Part shown: piece after piece, positions 9,149 to 16,577 of the stretch | Numbering within the stretch: the first letter of the stretch is position 1 | Layout of the letters: every line of letters starts with the position of its first letter | Assembly (NCBI GenBank): GCA_002394535.1 | Contig: DGUG01000209.1 | Span: 1 to 30,830 of the forward strand | Direction: 5' to 3' | Source: Lachnospiraceae bacterium UBA4316 | GTDB taxonomy: Bacteria > Bacillota > Clostridia > Lachnospirales > Lachnospiraceae | Length of the DNA: 30,830 bases | The notes under the pieces: model-generated | What the model saw: the letters and a program-made list of their open reading frames with translations, nothing else | What the model was told of the DNA's origin: nothing | Database searches by the model: none | Made by a program: the position numbers and the translations under genes

Positions 9149-9166
9149 TGTGGATAATGTGAATAA
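9149..9166 (-). promoter_or_regulatory. Double DnaA box, copy 2 (next to the murC stop)
   Basis: The same two perfect boxes in the same order and orientation as at 8991. The identity extends to 19 bp (TGTGGATAATGTGAATAAC), and the copies start 158 bp apart. This copy ends two bases before the murC stop codon, so it is outside the coding sequence. Confidence 0.8.
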
Positions 9167-9167
9167 C

Positions 9168-10547
9168 TTAATTACCAAGGAGGCTGTCCGCAATCTTTAC
9201 CACGTCCCCGGCACCCATAGTTATCAACAAATCACCGGGTGAACAATTCTGCAGCAGGAAATTCTCAATTTCGTCAAATGAACCAAAATAGTATGCTGAA
9301 GTTCCGTTATTTTTTATAGCCTCACACAGATCTTCCGAAGAAATGCCGAGATTATCCTTTTCCCGGGCTGCATATATGTCTGCTAACACTACATTTTCCG
9401 CTCCGCTCAATACCTTGACAAATTCATCGAAAAGTGCTTTGGTCCTTGAATACGTATGGGGCTGGAATACAAGCCAAAGTTTTTCGTGCGGGTAGTTTTC
9501 GGCAGCGGAAAGCGTTGCCGCTATTTCTGTAGGATGGTGGGCGTAATCGTCGATAACGGTCACTCCCCCGATCCTGCCTTTAAACTGGAATCTCCTGTCT
9601 ACACCATCGTAACCATCAAGACCCTTTACAATATCCTCCGCACTTATCCCGATCCTGTCGCAAACCGCTATTGCTGCAAGGGCATTTGATATGTTGTGTT
9701 TCCCGGGAACCGACAGTTTAACTTTTGTATATACACTGCCACCCTTAATAACATTAAATGATGCGCAGCCCTTATCATCATATACAACCGAATCCGCGGT
9801 ATAGTCTGCCTCCGAAGATCCTGATACTGTAACTACCGGACATTTTACATCCTTTGTGATTCCTTCGATATCGTCTATATCCGCATCTATAACGAGAAGC
9901 CCGTCTTCGGGAAGAAGTCCGGCAAACTTTGCAAATGAATTTCTTATATCATCTATATCCTTGAAAAAATCAAGATGATCTTCTTCAATATTTAATATAA
10001 CCGCAACCGTAGGGAAGAAGCTAAGAAAACTGTTAGTGTACTCACAGGCCTCCGTCAGAAAACAATCCGAATTTCCTATCCTGATATTTCCCCCTATCAT
10101 AGGAAGCATTCCGCCCACCGAAACCGTAGGGTCCGCATCCGCCGCAAGCAGAACGGAGGTTATCATCGAGGTCGTTGTCGTCTTGCCGTGAGTTCCCGAT
10201 ACCGCAATACTCGTTTTGTAGTTCTTCATTATCTGTCCGAGAAGCTGAGCTCTTGTGAGCATAGGGATATCATATGATTTTGCCTGGGCATATTCGGGAT
10301 TGTCTTCTCTGATCGCAGCAGAATACACGACAAGCTGTATATCCTGTGTGATATTTTCCGCTCTCTGCCCGTAATATATCTTCGCACCTTCTTCCTCAAG
10401 CTTTTGTGTAAGCGGCGAAGGAGTTCTGTCAGACCCGGATACGGTAAATCCGGCATTAAGCAGAATCTCGGCAAGACCGCTCATACTGATCCCGCCTATT
10501 CCGATGAAATGCACCCTGATTGGTTTTGAAAAATCTATCGTATACAT
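9168..10547 (-). CDS. murC: UDP-N-acetylmuramate--L-alanine ligase MurC
   Basis: A 459-residue Mur ligase that uses ATP to add L-alanine to UDP-N-acetylmuramic acid, the first peptide-stem step of peptidoglycan synthesis in the cytoplasm. The N-terminal nucleotide-binding motif is VHFIGIGGISMSGLAE (12-27), the ATP loop SGTHGKTTT is at 117-125, the central Mur ligase metal/substrate region includes EACEYTNSFL and NIEEDHLDFF, and the C-terminal domain carries DDYAHHPTEI and FQPHTYSRT. All are typical of MurC. The start MYTIDFSK gives the usual N-terminal length. A TTG 12 codons upstream is also open, and neither start has a strong ribosome site. It is divergent from glgC across a symmetric promoter region. 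Confidence 0.96.
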   Translation of the reverse strand: MYTIDFSKPIRVHFIGIGGISMSGLAEILLNAGFTVSGSDRTPSPLTQKLEEEGAKIYYGQRAENITQDIQLVVYSAAIREDNPEYAQAKSYDIPMLTRAQLLGQIMKNYKTSIAVSGTHGKTTTTSMITSVLLAADADPTVSVGGMLPMIGGNIRIGNSDCFLTEACEYTNSFLSFFPTVAVILNIEEDHLDFFKDIDDIRNSFAKFAGLLPEDGLLVIDADIDDIEGITKDVKCPVVTVSGSSEADYTADSVVYDDKGCASFNVIKGGSVYTKVKLSVPGKHNISNALAAIAVCDRIGISAEDIVKGLDGYDGVDRRFQFKGRIGGVTVIDDYAHHPTEIAATLSAAENYPHEKLWLVFQPHTYSRTKALFDEFVKVLSGAENVVLADIYAAREKDNLGISSEDLCEAIKNNGTSAYYFGSFDEIENFLLQNCSPGDLLITMGAGDVVKIADSLLGN

Positions 10548-10632
10548 AGGTTTAATAATAGTCCATCGGGACAAAAAACTCAACCTTTGTAATTTTTTAC
10601 AAATACTTTTTAAATTCTGAGACTTTTTTTGT

Positions 10633-10662
10633 TTATTTTATCAAATAATTGTGATAAAATAA
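10633..10662. promoter_or_regulatory. Symmetric divergent promoter between murC and glgC
   Basis: TTATTTTATCA (10633-10643) and TGATAAAATAA (10652-10662) are perfect 11-bp arms around 8 bp. Each arm contains TGATAAAAT, an extended -10-like box. The right arm reads on plus towards glgC (predicted leader about 50 bases). The left arm reads on minus towards murC (leader about 80 bases). The -35 regions are weak and fall within or beside the opposite arm. It could equally be an operator for a dimeric regulator; both may be true. Confidence 0.5.
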
Positions 10663-10717
10663 CCATGGTGTGATTTTTTACAACCGGATTACAGCTTGGA
10701 AAGACAGAGGTGGTAAC

Positions 10718-11992
10718 GTGATTAAGAAAGAGATGATTGCGATGTTGCTTGCCGGCGGCCAGGGAAGCCGACTGGGCATACTGACATCAAAGGTCGCAAA
10801 ACCGGCCGTTTCATTCGGAGGAAAATACCGTATTATCGATTTTCCTCTCAGTAACTGTATTAACTCAGGTGTCGACACCGTCGGCGTTCTGACACAGTAT
10901 CGTCCGCTACGTCTCAATACCCACATCGGTATCGGTATACCGTGGGATCTGGACAGAAACATCGGCGGCGTTACTGTTCTTCCCCCTTACGAAAAGAGTA
11001 CAAACAGTGAGTGGTACACCGGTACGGCAAATGCCATTTACCAGAACATAGAATATATGGAAACCTTCAATCCTGACTACGTTCTGATCCTGTCGGGAGA
11101 TCATATCTACAAGATGGACTACGAGGTTATGCTCGATTACCACAAGAGCAACAATGCCGAGATCACGATTGCGGCTATGCCCGTTCCTATCGAAGAAGCA
11201 AAACGATTCGGCATACTTATCACCGATGAAAACAGACAGATAACAGAGTTTGAGGAAAAGCCCGAGAAGCCCCGCAGTAACCTGGCTTCAATGGGGATAT
11301 ACATCTTCAACTGGAAATCATTGCGTGAATCCCTTGTTGCAATGGCTGACCAGCCCAACCTTGACTTCGGTAAGCATATTATTCCTTACCTTTTCAACAA
11401 GGGCGGAAGATGCTTTGCATACGAGTTCAACAGCTACTGGAAGGATGTGGGAACACTTCATTCATATTGGGAAGCCAATATGGAGCTTATCGATATCGTT
11501 CCCGACTTCAATCTGTATGAGGAATACTGGAAGATCTACACCCGTTCCGAGACGCTTCCTCCGCAGTATATTTCTGAAAGCAGCGTAGTTGAACGCTCCA
11601 TAATCGGAGAAGGAACGTATGTATACGGCAAGGTCTACAATTCGGTTATCGGATGTAACATCACCATAGGAAAGGATACGATAGTAAGAGACTCCATCAT
11701 AATGAACAATACCGAGATCGGCGACGGATGTGATATCACAAAAGCAATCATCGCCGAAGATGTCAGGATCGGCAATAACGTTATCCTCGGTACCGGAGAT
11801 GAAGCCCCTAACGAAACAGATCCTTCGATATATACAAACGGTATCGTTACGGTTGGTGAACATACAATCGTGCCCGACGGCGTAAGTGTGGGCAAGAACA
11901 GTGTGATCTCCGGAAACCTTGTTAAGAATGATTTTGAGAATAACGCTTTGGGAAGCGGCAAAACTTTGATAAAGGCAGGTGACGAACTGTGA
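10718..11992 (+). CDS. glgC: Glucose-1-phosphate adenylyltransferase, catalytic subunit
   Basis: A 424-residue ADP-glucose pyrophosphorylase, which makes ADP-glucose from glucose-1-phosphate and ATP for glycogen synthesis. The nucleotide-binding motif [14 protein letters not shown] is at 10-23, the [10 protein letters not shown] segment follows, GTANAIYQN is at 102-110, the substrate motif [10 protein letters not shown] at 126-135, and FEEKP at 178-182. The C-terminal third has hexapeptide-type repeats of the left-handed beta-helix ([36 protein letters not shown]). I start it at a GTG because AGAGGTGG lies six bases upstream. The longer open frame to 10670 has no such site. Its stop overlaps the glgD GTG by 4 bp (GTGA), indicating coupled translation of the two subunits. 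Confidence 0.96.
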   Translation: MIKKEMIAMLLAGGQGSRLGILTSKVAKPAVSFGGKYRIIDFPLSNCINSGVDTVGVLTQYRPLRLNTHIGIGIPWDLDRNIGGVTVLPPYEKSTNSEWYTGTANAIYQNIEYMETFNPDYVLILSGDHIYKMDYEVMLDYHKSNNAEITIAAMPVPIEEAKRFGILITDENRQITEFEEKPEKPRSNLASMGIYIFNWKSLRESLVAMADQPNLDFGKHIIPYLFNKGGRCFAYEFNSYWKDVGTLHSYWEANMELIDIVPDFNLYEEYWKIYTRSETLPPQYISESSVVERSIIGEGTYVYGKVYNSVIGCNITIGKDTIVRDSIIMNNTEIGDGCDITKAIIAEDVRIGNNVILGTGDEAPNETDPSIYTNGIVTVGEHTIVPDGVSVGKNSVISGNLVKNDFENNALGSGKTLIKAGDEL

Positions 11993-13107
11993 GAGCGATC
12001 GGACTTATATTAGCGGGCGGAAACACATACAGAATGAAAGAACTTTCACAAAAGCGCGCCATTGCCGCAATGCCCGTTGCGGGAAACTACAGAGCTATTG
12101 ATTTTGCCCTGAGTAACATGGCTAACTCGCGTATTACCAAAGTAGGAGTTATCACCCAGTATAATGCGGGAAGTCTCCACGAACATTTAAGTTCATCAAA
12201 GTGGTGGGATTTCGGACGTAAGCAGGGCGGACTTCACATATTCACGCCTACCGTAACAAGCGACAACCATTTCTGGTACAGAGGCACGGCTGATTCCATC
12301 TACCAGAACCTTTCGTTCCTCAAGGAAAGTCATGAGCCTTACGTTGTAATAGCATCCGGTGACGGAATCTACAAGATGGATTACAACGAACTCCTCGAAT
12401 TCCATATGGAAAAAGGTGCCGATATTTCTCTCGTATGCTCCGAGATCCATGATCCGAAGGACTGCGAGCGTTTCGGAATGGTTAAGCTAAACGATGAGAT
12501 GCAGGTGGTAGATTTTGAAGAGAAGCCCATCGCTGCCAAGTCAACACTTGTTTCGTGCGGAATATATGTTATCAGAAGAAGACTCCTTATCGAGCTCATT
12601 GAAAAGTGCGCCGAGGAAGAGCGGTTCGATTTTGTAAGGGATATCCTGATCCGCTACATGAATGTCAAGAAAATATGCGGATACAAGATCAAGACCTACT
12701 GGAGCAATATCGCTTCCATCGACGATTACTACCGCACTAACATGGACTTCCTCAAGGCAGACGTAAGAGATTACTTCTTCAGACAGTATCCCGATGTTTA
12801 TACAAAGGTTGATGATCTTCCTCCCGCAAAGTACAATGTCGGGTCAAACGTGGTCAACAGCCTCGTTGCATCCGGAACGATCATAAACGGTACCGTGGAA
12901 GGTTCCATACTGTTCAAGAAGGTATTTGTAGGAAGCAACTGTACGATCAAGAATTCCATCATCCTGAATGATGTCTATATCGGTGATAATACATACATCG
13001 AGAACTGCATCGTTGAGAGCGGCGGTACGATACTTGCCAACTCCTATTACAAGGGTGAGGACGGACCGAAGGTTGTCATTGAGAAGAGTGACCGCTACGT
13101 ATTCTAA
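11989..13107 (+). CDS. glgD: Glucose-1-phosphate adenylyltransferase, GlgD (regulatory-type) subunit
   Basis: A 372-residue homologue of GlgC that pairs with it in Bacillota. The fold landmarks remain: [14 protein letters not shown] at the N-terminus, [38 protein letters not shown], and a C-terminal beta-helix with [19 protein letters not shown] and [17 protein letters not shown]. The catalytic loop is degenerate. GGQGSRL of GlgC is GGNTYRM here, and the His of [10 protein letters not shown] is Gly. This fits the known picture that GlgD is non-catalytic or nearly so and modulates GlgC. The GTG start overlaps the glgC stop. spoVG follows after 40 bp with no terminator. Confidence 0.94.
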   Translation: MRAIGLILAGGNTYRMKELSQKRAIAAMPVAGNYRAIDFALSNMANSRITKVGVITQYNAGSLHEHLSSSKWWDFGRKQGGLHIFTPTVTSDNHFWYRGTADSIYQNLSFLKESHEPYVVIASGDGIYKMDYNELLEFHMEKGADISLVCSEIHDPKDCERFGMVKLNDEMQVVDFEEKPIAAKSTLVSCGIYVIRRRLLIELIEKCAEEERFDFVRDILIRYMNVKKICGYKIKTYWSNIASIDDYYRTNMDFLKADVRDYFFRQYPDVYTKVDDLPPAKYNVGSNVVNSLVASGTIINGTVEGSILFKKVFVGSNCTIKNSIILNDVYIGDNTYIENCIVESGGTILANSYYKGEDGPKVVIEKSDRYVF

Positions 13108-13147
13108 GCTTTGCATCACTCAAGTATGAAAGGACTGAATCGATAGA

Positions 13148-13408
13148 ATGAATATTACAGATGTTCGGATTCGAAAGATGACGAAAGAAGGAAATATGAA
13201 GGCTGTTGCCTCGATCACTCTCGATAATGAATTTGCGATACACGATATCAAGATCATCGAAGGCGATAAAGGGTTGTTCATCGCAATGCCCAGTCGCAAA
13301 ACTCCCGAAGGGGAATACCGCGACATCGCCCATCCCATTTCGCATGAAGCGAGAGAGGTTCTGCAAAAAGCTGTACTCGAAGCATATGAGAAGGTGCTTC
13401 TGTCATAA
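13148..13408 (+). CDS. spoVG: SpoVG family nucleic-acid-binding regulator
   Basis: An 86-residue protein beginning [20 protein letters not shown] and containing the family core [38 protein letters not shown] and a C-terminal helix. It is full length for SpoVG. In Bacillus it affects septation and sporulation, and in Listeria, Staphylococcus and Borrelia it binds RNA or DNA as a global regulator. Presence here does not prove sporulation. It sits 40 bp after glgD with an AGGA site at a rather long distance (about 13 bases) from the ATG, and it is followed by a strong terminator. It is therefore probably the last gene of a glgC-glgD-spoVG transcript. Confidence 0.95.
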   Translation: MNITDVRIRKMTKEGNMKAVASITLDNEFAIHDIKIIEGDKGLFIAMPSRKTPEGEYRDIAHPISHEAREVLQKAVLEAYEKVLLS

Positions 13409-13423
13409 TAAACGGTGGTTACA

Positions 13424-13461
13424 AAAATGGAGGGATCCTGTTCCGGATCCCTCCTATTTTT
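13424..13461. terminator. Strong bidirectional intrinsic terminator
   Basis: GGAGGGATCC (13429-13438) and GGATCCCTCC (13445-13454) form a perfect 10-bp stem with a 6-base loop. It is flanked by an A-run on the left (AAAAAT) and a T-run on the right (TATTTTT), so it works for spoVG on plus and for the LUD gene on minus. Confidence 0.92.
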
Positions 13462-13487
13462 GTCAGTGGACCCTACCCTATCTGCAG

Positions 13488-14129
13488 TTAATACCCCAGT
13501 TCCTCGCCAACAAGCACAACTTTGATTCTGCCGGGAACCATTGATGCTCTTGTTACTACTATCTCGCAGCATATCGTATGCTCCAGGCAGTCCGCACAGC
13601 GTCCAATTTTGGCACAGGGTGTATCACAGTTAAGTCTGACCGTATTTGCCGGAGAAGCAACATTTCTTGTCCTGTCGATTCCTGACTGCACATCCTTTAC
13701 AACCTTGTTCATACCGGCTATAACAATTACCTGATCCGGTCCGTAGATAAGGTACGATACCCTGTTTCCCCTGCCGTCGATATTGATAAGCTCTCCGTCA
13801 AGCGTGATAGCATTCGTACTCATAAGGAAGGTATCCGCATTTATCATCTTCGACTTCAGCTCTTTGACCTGATCATCTGTCTTGTAATCTTCTCTTACGA
13901 TAAGATTATGTCCGGCCTCTTTGATCTTTTCCTTGAGATCGGAATTGTCGATCGTCATTGATCCGCCGTATCCGATGCTCGCCGGCGATTTTCCGATAAG
14001 CTCAAGTACTTTCCCGTACGCTTCCTCCACGGTATCGGCATAATACCCTTCCATCTTGCGCAGATTCAGCTTCTTGATAATTGTTTCCGCCTGGTTTTTG
14101 TAGAACTGTTTTTTGTTTTTGTCGATCAT
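13488..14129 (-). CDS. LUD-domain protein (lactate-utilisation-type, LutC/DUF1121-like)
   Basis: A 213-residue protein of the LUD fold (PF02589 family). Landmarks are YYADTVEEAYGKVLELI, the SIGYGGSMTID loop, ADTFLMSTNAITLDG, the conserved NIDGRGNRVSYLIYGPDQVI segment and VIVIAGMNKVV. The C-terminal part carries six cysteines (C169, C173, C179, C182, C188, C189; approximate numbering) in a CDTPCAKIGRCADCLEHTICC block typical of clostridial stand-alone members. Related proteins work in lactate oxidation complexes or as redox proteins, but members of this short clostridial type have no firm function, and lutA/lutB are not here. GGAGG lies about eight bases before the ATG. It follows the thioesterase by about 60 bp without a terminator. 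Confidence 0.85.
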   Translation of the reverse strand: MIDKNKKQFYKNQAETIIKKLNLRKMEGYYADTVEEAYGKVLELIGKSPASIGYGGSMTIDNSDLKEKIKEAGHNLIVREDYKTDDQVKELKSKMINADTFLMSTNAITLDGELINIDGRGNRVSYLIYGPDQVIVIAGMNKVVKDVQSGIDRTRNVASPANTVRLNCDTPCAKIGRCADCLEHTICCEIVVTRASMVPGRIKVVLVGEELGY

Positions 14130-14188
14130 CCCGTAACCTCCGTTTAATCTTGAGAGCCAATCCCTTTCAACTTCTTCTATGTATAAAT

Positions 14189-14905
14189 TTATTTCAAAAT
14201 GAACTGGGATACCGAAAAGGGATTACCCTCTTCGTCATTAAGTGCAACCACTCTTTCGTCCCCGGTTGAGTACACAACGGGATAGATCACATCCCCCAGC
14301 ATTGCCTGCTTCCTGTAATCAATACGAAGATGGGACACCTCCGGATCACCTGCCTGGGAAAGGGCAAGCTTTACATACTGTCCGTTGTTCACATGATGGT
14401 TACTGTCAAGATGATGTATCTGGATATGCACAGGATCTTTTTGCGTTACTGTTACACCTTCATCCTTCGGTATCAGAACTTTCCTCGGGTTATATGTCAT
14501 ATCGAGCTTATCCTCTACCGTATACGCCTCATGGATAAAATCCGGTGCCTTGACAGGCTTGATCTCCACAGAATCTATAAGAGTCCACATCGAGTTCGCC
14601 TTAACCAGATATTCGCCCTTCTCATCCTTCATATAGAAATTTCTGAGTCCGAAACACGCCTTAAAGCTGTAGGGATAAGTTCCGACAGTAACATAGTCAC
14701 ACAGATAAGGAAGCTTATCAATTTCAAGCTCCCAGTAATTGATCACCCATACAAGATTTTTGGACTGCAGCACATCAAATCCCACACCCGAGTCTTCCGA
14801 CTGAAATGTCGAACAGTCCTGAAACGCATCTATAAGTGCGGTAACGGACAACCTTCTGTCCGTATCGCATTCACTGAATCCTATTCTCTTTTTATACTCG
14901 TACAT
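14189..14905 (-). CDS. Acyl-ACP thioesterase
   Basis: A 238-residue acyl-ACP thioesterase of the FatA/FatB-like bacterial family (PF01643 type), built from two hot-dog folds. It releases free fatty acids from acyl carrier protein in the cytoplasm. The first hot-dog has SECDTDRRLSVTALIDAFQDC and VWVINYWELEI. The second carries the active-site motif LDSNHHVNN (166-174), with the expected Asp, Asn and His, then the typical LRIDYRKQAMLGD strand. Length fits bacterial members. Only a weak GGAA site precedes the ATG. The gene starts 31 bp after the amino-acid-binding lipoprotein gene with no terminator between, so it is probably co-transcribed with the importer. Confidence 0.92.
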   Translation of the reverse strand: MYEYKKRIGFSECDTDRRLSVTALIDAFQDCSTFQSEDSGVGFDVLQSKNLVWVINYWELEIDKLPYLCDYVTVGTYPYSFKACFGLRNFYMKDEKGEYLVKANSMWTLIDSVEIKPVKAPDFIHEAYTVEDKLDMTYNPRKVLIPKDEGVTVTQKDPVHIQIHHLDSNHHVNNGQYVKLALSQAGDPEVSHLRIDYRKQAMLGDVIYPVVYSTGDERVVALNDEEGNPFSVSQFILK

Positions 14906-14936
14906 ATACAGTTTCCGTTATCTGATTAAAATCTTC

Positions 14937-15731
14937 CTACTCTTTGGTAATATCCGATCCGAAATATTTCACCGAAATCTCCGAAAGCGTTCCGTCCGCC
15001 TTCATATCCGCGATCGCTTTATTGATAGCTTCTCTTAGTGTATCGTTGTCCTCACCCTTTTTAAGAGGTATGGCGTAATTTGTTGTCTCTTCATCGGTTG
15101 CAACAACTTTAAGAGAAGTATTTCCGGTCGTATTGAAATAATCCTGAACCGAGGTGTTTGCATTGATAGTTGCATCTGCCGTTCCGTTTTCAACAAGTTC
15201 CATCGTCTCCCCGAGTGTAGGAACATTTACAACTGTTGCTCCGTGGTCTTCTCCCATCTGCGCATAAGTCGATCCTACGGAATTGGCTGTGGTCCTGCCG
15301 GCAAGATCATCAAAAGAAGCAATATCCCCATTGTCGGCCTTGGCAACAACTACCGCGTGATCGTATGCATACGGGTCCGTAAAATCAAAAGTCTGCTGTC
15401 TGTCCGCAGTGACATCAACTCCGTTTGCCATCATATCAAAAGTACCCTGCGATACTCCCGTAAGACCTCCGTCAAAATTACCCTCGGCAAACTCTGCTTC
15501 AACACCGATTCGCTTTGCAATCTCCTTTGCAACTTCAACATCAAACCCCACAAGCTCGTTTGTGGTCTCATCATGATATGTAAAAGGTGCCCATGCGCCT
15601 TCCGTTGCAACAGTGATCTTGCCTGCGGCTTTGATCCTCTCCAGATGGCTGCCTGCGCCACTGTTTGATCCGCACCCTGCAAGAGCACACACCATCAGCA
15701 ATGCTAAAATGATAACCAGTGATTTTCTCAT
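14937..15731 (-). CDS. Amino-acid ABC transporter substrate-binding lipoprotein
   Basis: A 264-residue periplasmic-binding-protein-type lipoprotein (SBP_bac_3, polar amino acid family), anchored outside the membrane and delivering substrate to the adjacent permease. Residues 1-20 are a lipoprotein signal with lipobox LAGC (Cys20). The mature part has TVATEGAWAPFTYHDE, the family signature GFDVEVAKEIAKRIG, VSQGTFDMMANGVDVTADRQ (the arginine that binds the alpha-carboxylate lies in this region), and KGEDNDTLREAINKAIADM near the end. The substrate cannot be assigned beyond a polar or acidic amino acid or cystine. The start is MRKSL because AAGGAGGAAG stands just upstream; the longer frame lacks a site. 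Two hairpins precede it, and the thioesterase gene follows. Confidence 0.93.
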   Translation of the reverse strand: MRKSLVIILALLMVCALAGCGSNSGAGSHLERIKAAGKITVATEGAWAPFTYHDETTNELVGFDVEVAKEIAKRIGVEAEFAEGNFDGGLTGVSQGTFDMMANGVDVTADRQQTFDFTDPYAYDHAVVVAKADNGDIASFDDLAGRTTANSVGSTYAQMGEDHGATVVNVPTLGETMELVENGTADATINANTSVQDYFNTTGNTSLKVVATDEETTNYAIPLKKGEDNDTLREAINKAIADMKADGTLSEISVKYFGSDITKE

Positions 15732-15758
15732 AAATTCTTCCTCCTTATTTTCTTGAGA

Positions 15759-15795
15759 GCCACGCCATTCAAAGTCCACTTCGTGGAGGCGTGGC
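15759..15795. repeat. Bulged inverted repeat in the ATPase-lipoprotein intergenic gap
   Basis: GCCACGCC (15759-15766) pairs with GGCGTGGC (15788-15795). Inside, TCCAC and GTGGA (15775-15787) form a second stem around TTC. The intervening bases 15767-15774 bulge out. It may stabilise the downstream lipoprotein mRNA or be a small dispersed repeat. Confidence 0.6.
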
Positions 15796-15806
15796 CTACG
15801 TGCTGC

Positions 15807-15827
15807 AAAGTTTTCATAGAAAACTTT
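15807..15827. repeat. 9-bp hairpin after the ATPase gene
   Basis: AAAGTTTTC (15807-15815) and GAAAACTTT (15819-15827) are perfect arms with a 3-base loop. It lies 13 bases after the ATPase stop and is not followed by a T-run on the minus strand. It therefore looks more like an mRNA-processing or stabilising hairpin than a terminator. Confidence 0.6.
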
Positions 15828-15839
15828 ACACCACCTTTT

Positions 15840-16577
15840 TTATATGTTCAGTTTCAGGAATTCCCTTGTCCTCTCCTCCTTCGGATTATTGAAGAACTCT
15901 TTGGAATTTCCCTGCTCTATAATCAAACCGTCCTCCATAAATACAACTTTGGAGCTTACGTCTTTTGCAAATGACATCTCATGTGTAACAACGACCATCG
16001 TAATACCGGACCCGGCAAGCTGCCTTATTACATCAAGCACCTCCGTTGTCAGTTCCGGATCAAGCGCCGATGTCGGCTCATCAAAATATATGATCTTCGG
16101 GTCCGTTGCAAGTGCTCTTGCGATTGCCACTCTTTGCTGCTGTCCTCCCGAAAGCTGGGCCGGATACCTGTCTGCGTGATCAGCCATCCCCACTCTTTCA
16201 AGTTCCCGAAGCCCTGTCTCTTCGGCAATCTTTTTGTCTATCCCTCTTCCCGATATTAAACCGAGGGTTACGTTATCCAGCACGGTTTTGTTTGAGAAAA
16301 GATTGTAACTTTGGAATACAAATCCCGTCTGCTTGCGAAGATCGGCTATATCTTTTTTGGATGACGAACTAAAGTCATATAGCACACCGTCAAATGTCAT
16401 CTCACCCGAATCAGCAATCTCAAGATAATTAAGGCATCTTAGCATCGTTGTCTTGCCCGAACCCGAAGGTCCCAGCACAGCCATAACATCTCCCTTATCA
16501 ACGGTAAGATCTATTCCCCTAAGGACAGTGCCCCTGTCAAATGATTTTACGAGATTCCTAACTTCCAGAAGTGCCAT
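15840..16577 (-). CDS. Amino-acid ABC transporter ATP-binding protein (GlnQ-type)
   Basis: A 245-residue ABC ATPase that powers the importer encoded with it. Walker A GPSGSGKTT is at about 36-44, a Q-loop FVFQSYNLF follows, the signature LSGGQQQR is near 134-141, Walker B IIYFDEPTSALDP near 154-166, and the switch histidine sits in VVVTHEMSFA. The spacing and the DEPTSALDPEL form are those of the polar amino acid uptake (PAAT) group. The start is MALLEVRNL because GGAAGG lies seven bases upstream. An ATG two codons earlier has almost no spacing. The gene overlaps the permease end by 20 bp, indicating translational coupling. Confidence 0.95.
   Translation of the reverse strand: MALLEVRNLVKSFDRGTVLRGIDLTVDKGDVMAVLGPSGSGKTTMLRCLNYLEIADSGEMTFDGVLYDFSSSSKKDIADLRKQTGFVFQSYNLFSNKTVLDNVTLGLISGRGIDKKIAEETGLRELERVGMADHADRYPAQLSGGQQQRVAIARALATDPKIIYFDEPTSALDPELTTEVLDVIRQLAGSGITMVVVTHEMSFAKDVSSKVVFMEDGLIIEQGNSKEFFNNPKEERTREFLKLNI

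Larger units (their letters stand above)
8865..9167. other. 303-base non-coding region between murC and dnaD
   Basis: No plausible gene is present in any frame. The stretch holds, from right to left in the direction of dnaD transcription, a double DnaA box ending one base from the murC stop, about 140 bp of AT-rich DNA, a second identical double DnaA box, a 9-bp inverted repeat, and the dnaD promoter and leader. I see no convincing U-tract terminator for murC here, so some murC transcription may run into dnaD. Confidence 0.8.

Noticed and set aside
8991..9166. Chromosomal origin oriC
   Set aside because: Four good DnaA boxes are present, but dnaA, dnaN, rpmH and recF are absent and no strongly AT-rich unwinding stretch is evident. 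Regulation or titration is the simpler reading, though an origin is not excluded.
13126..13146. Six-codon leader peptide (MKGLNR) just before spoVG
   Set aside because: ATG to TAG ends one base before the spoVG ATG, but it has no ribosome site of its own and no regulatory amino-acid run. Chance is likely.
15732..15839. Riboswitch or T-box before the amino-acid-binding protein gene
   Set aside because: The region is only 108 bases, lacks a T-box sequence or a known aptamer core, and the hairpins are not followed by a T-run on the coding strand.
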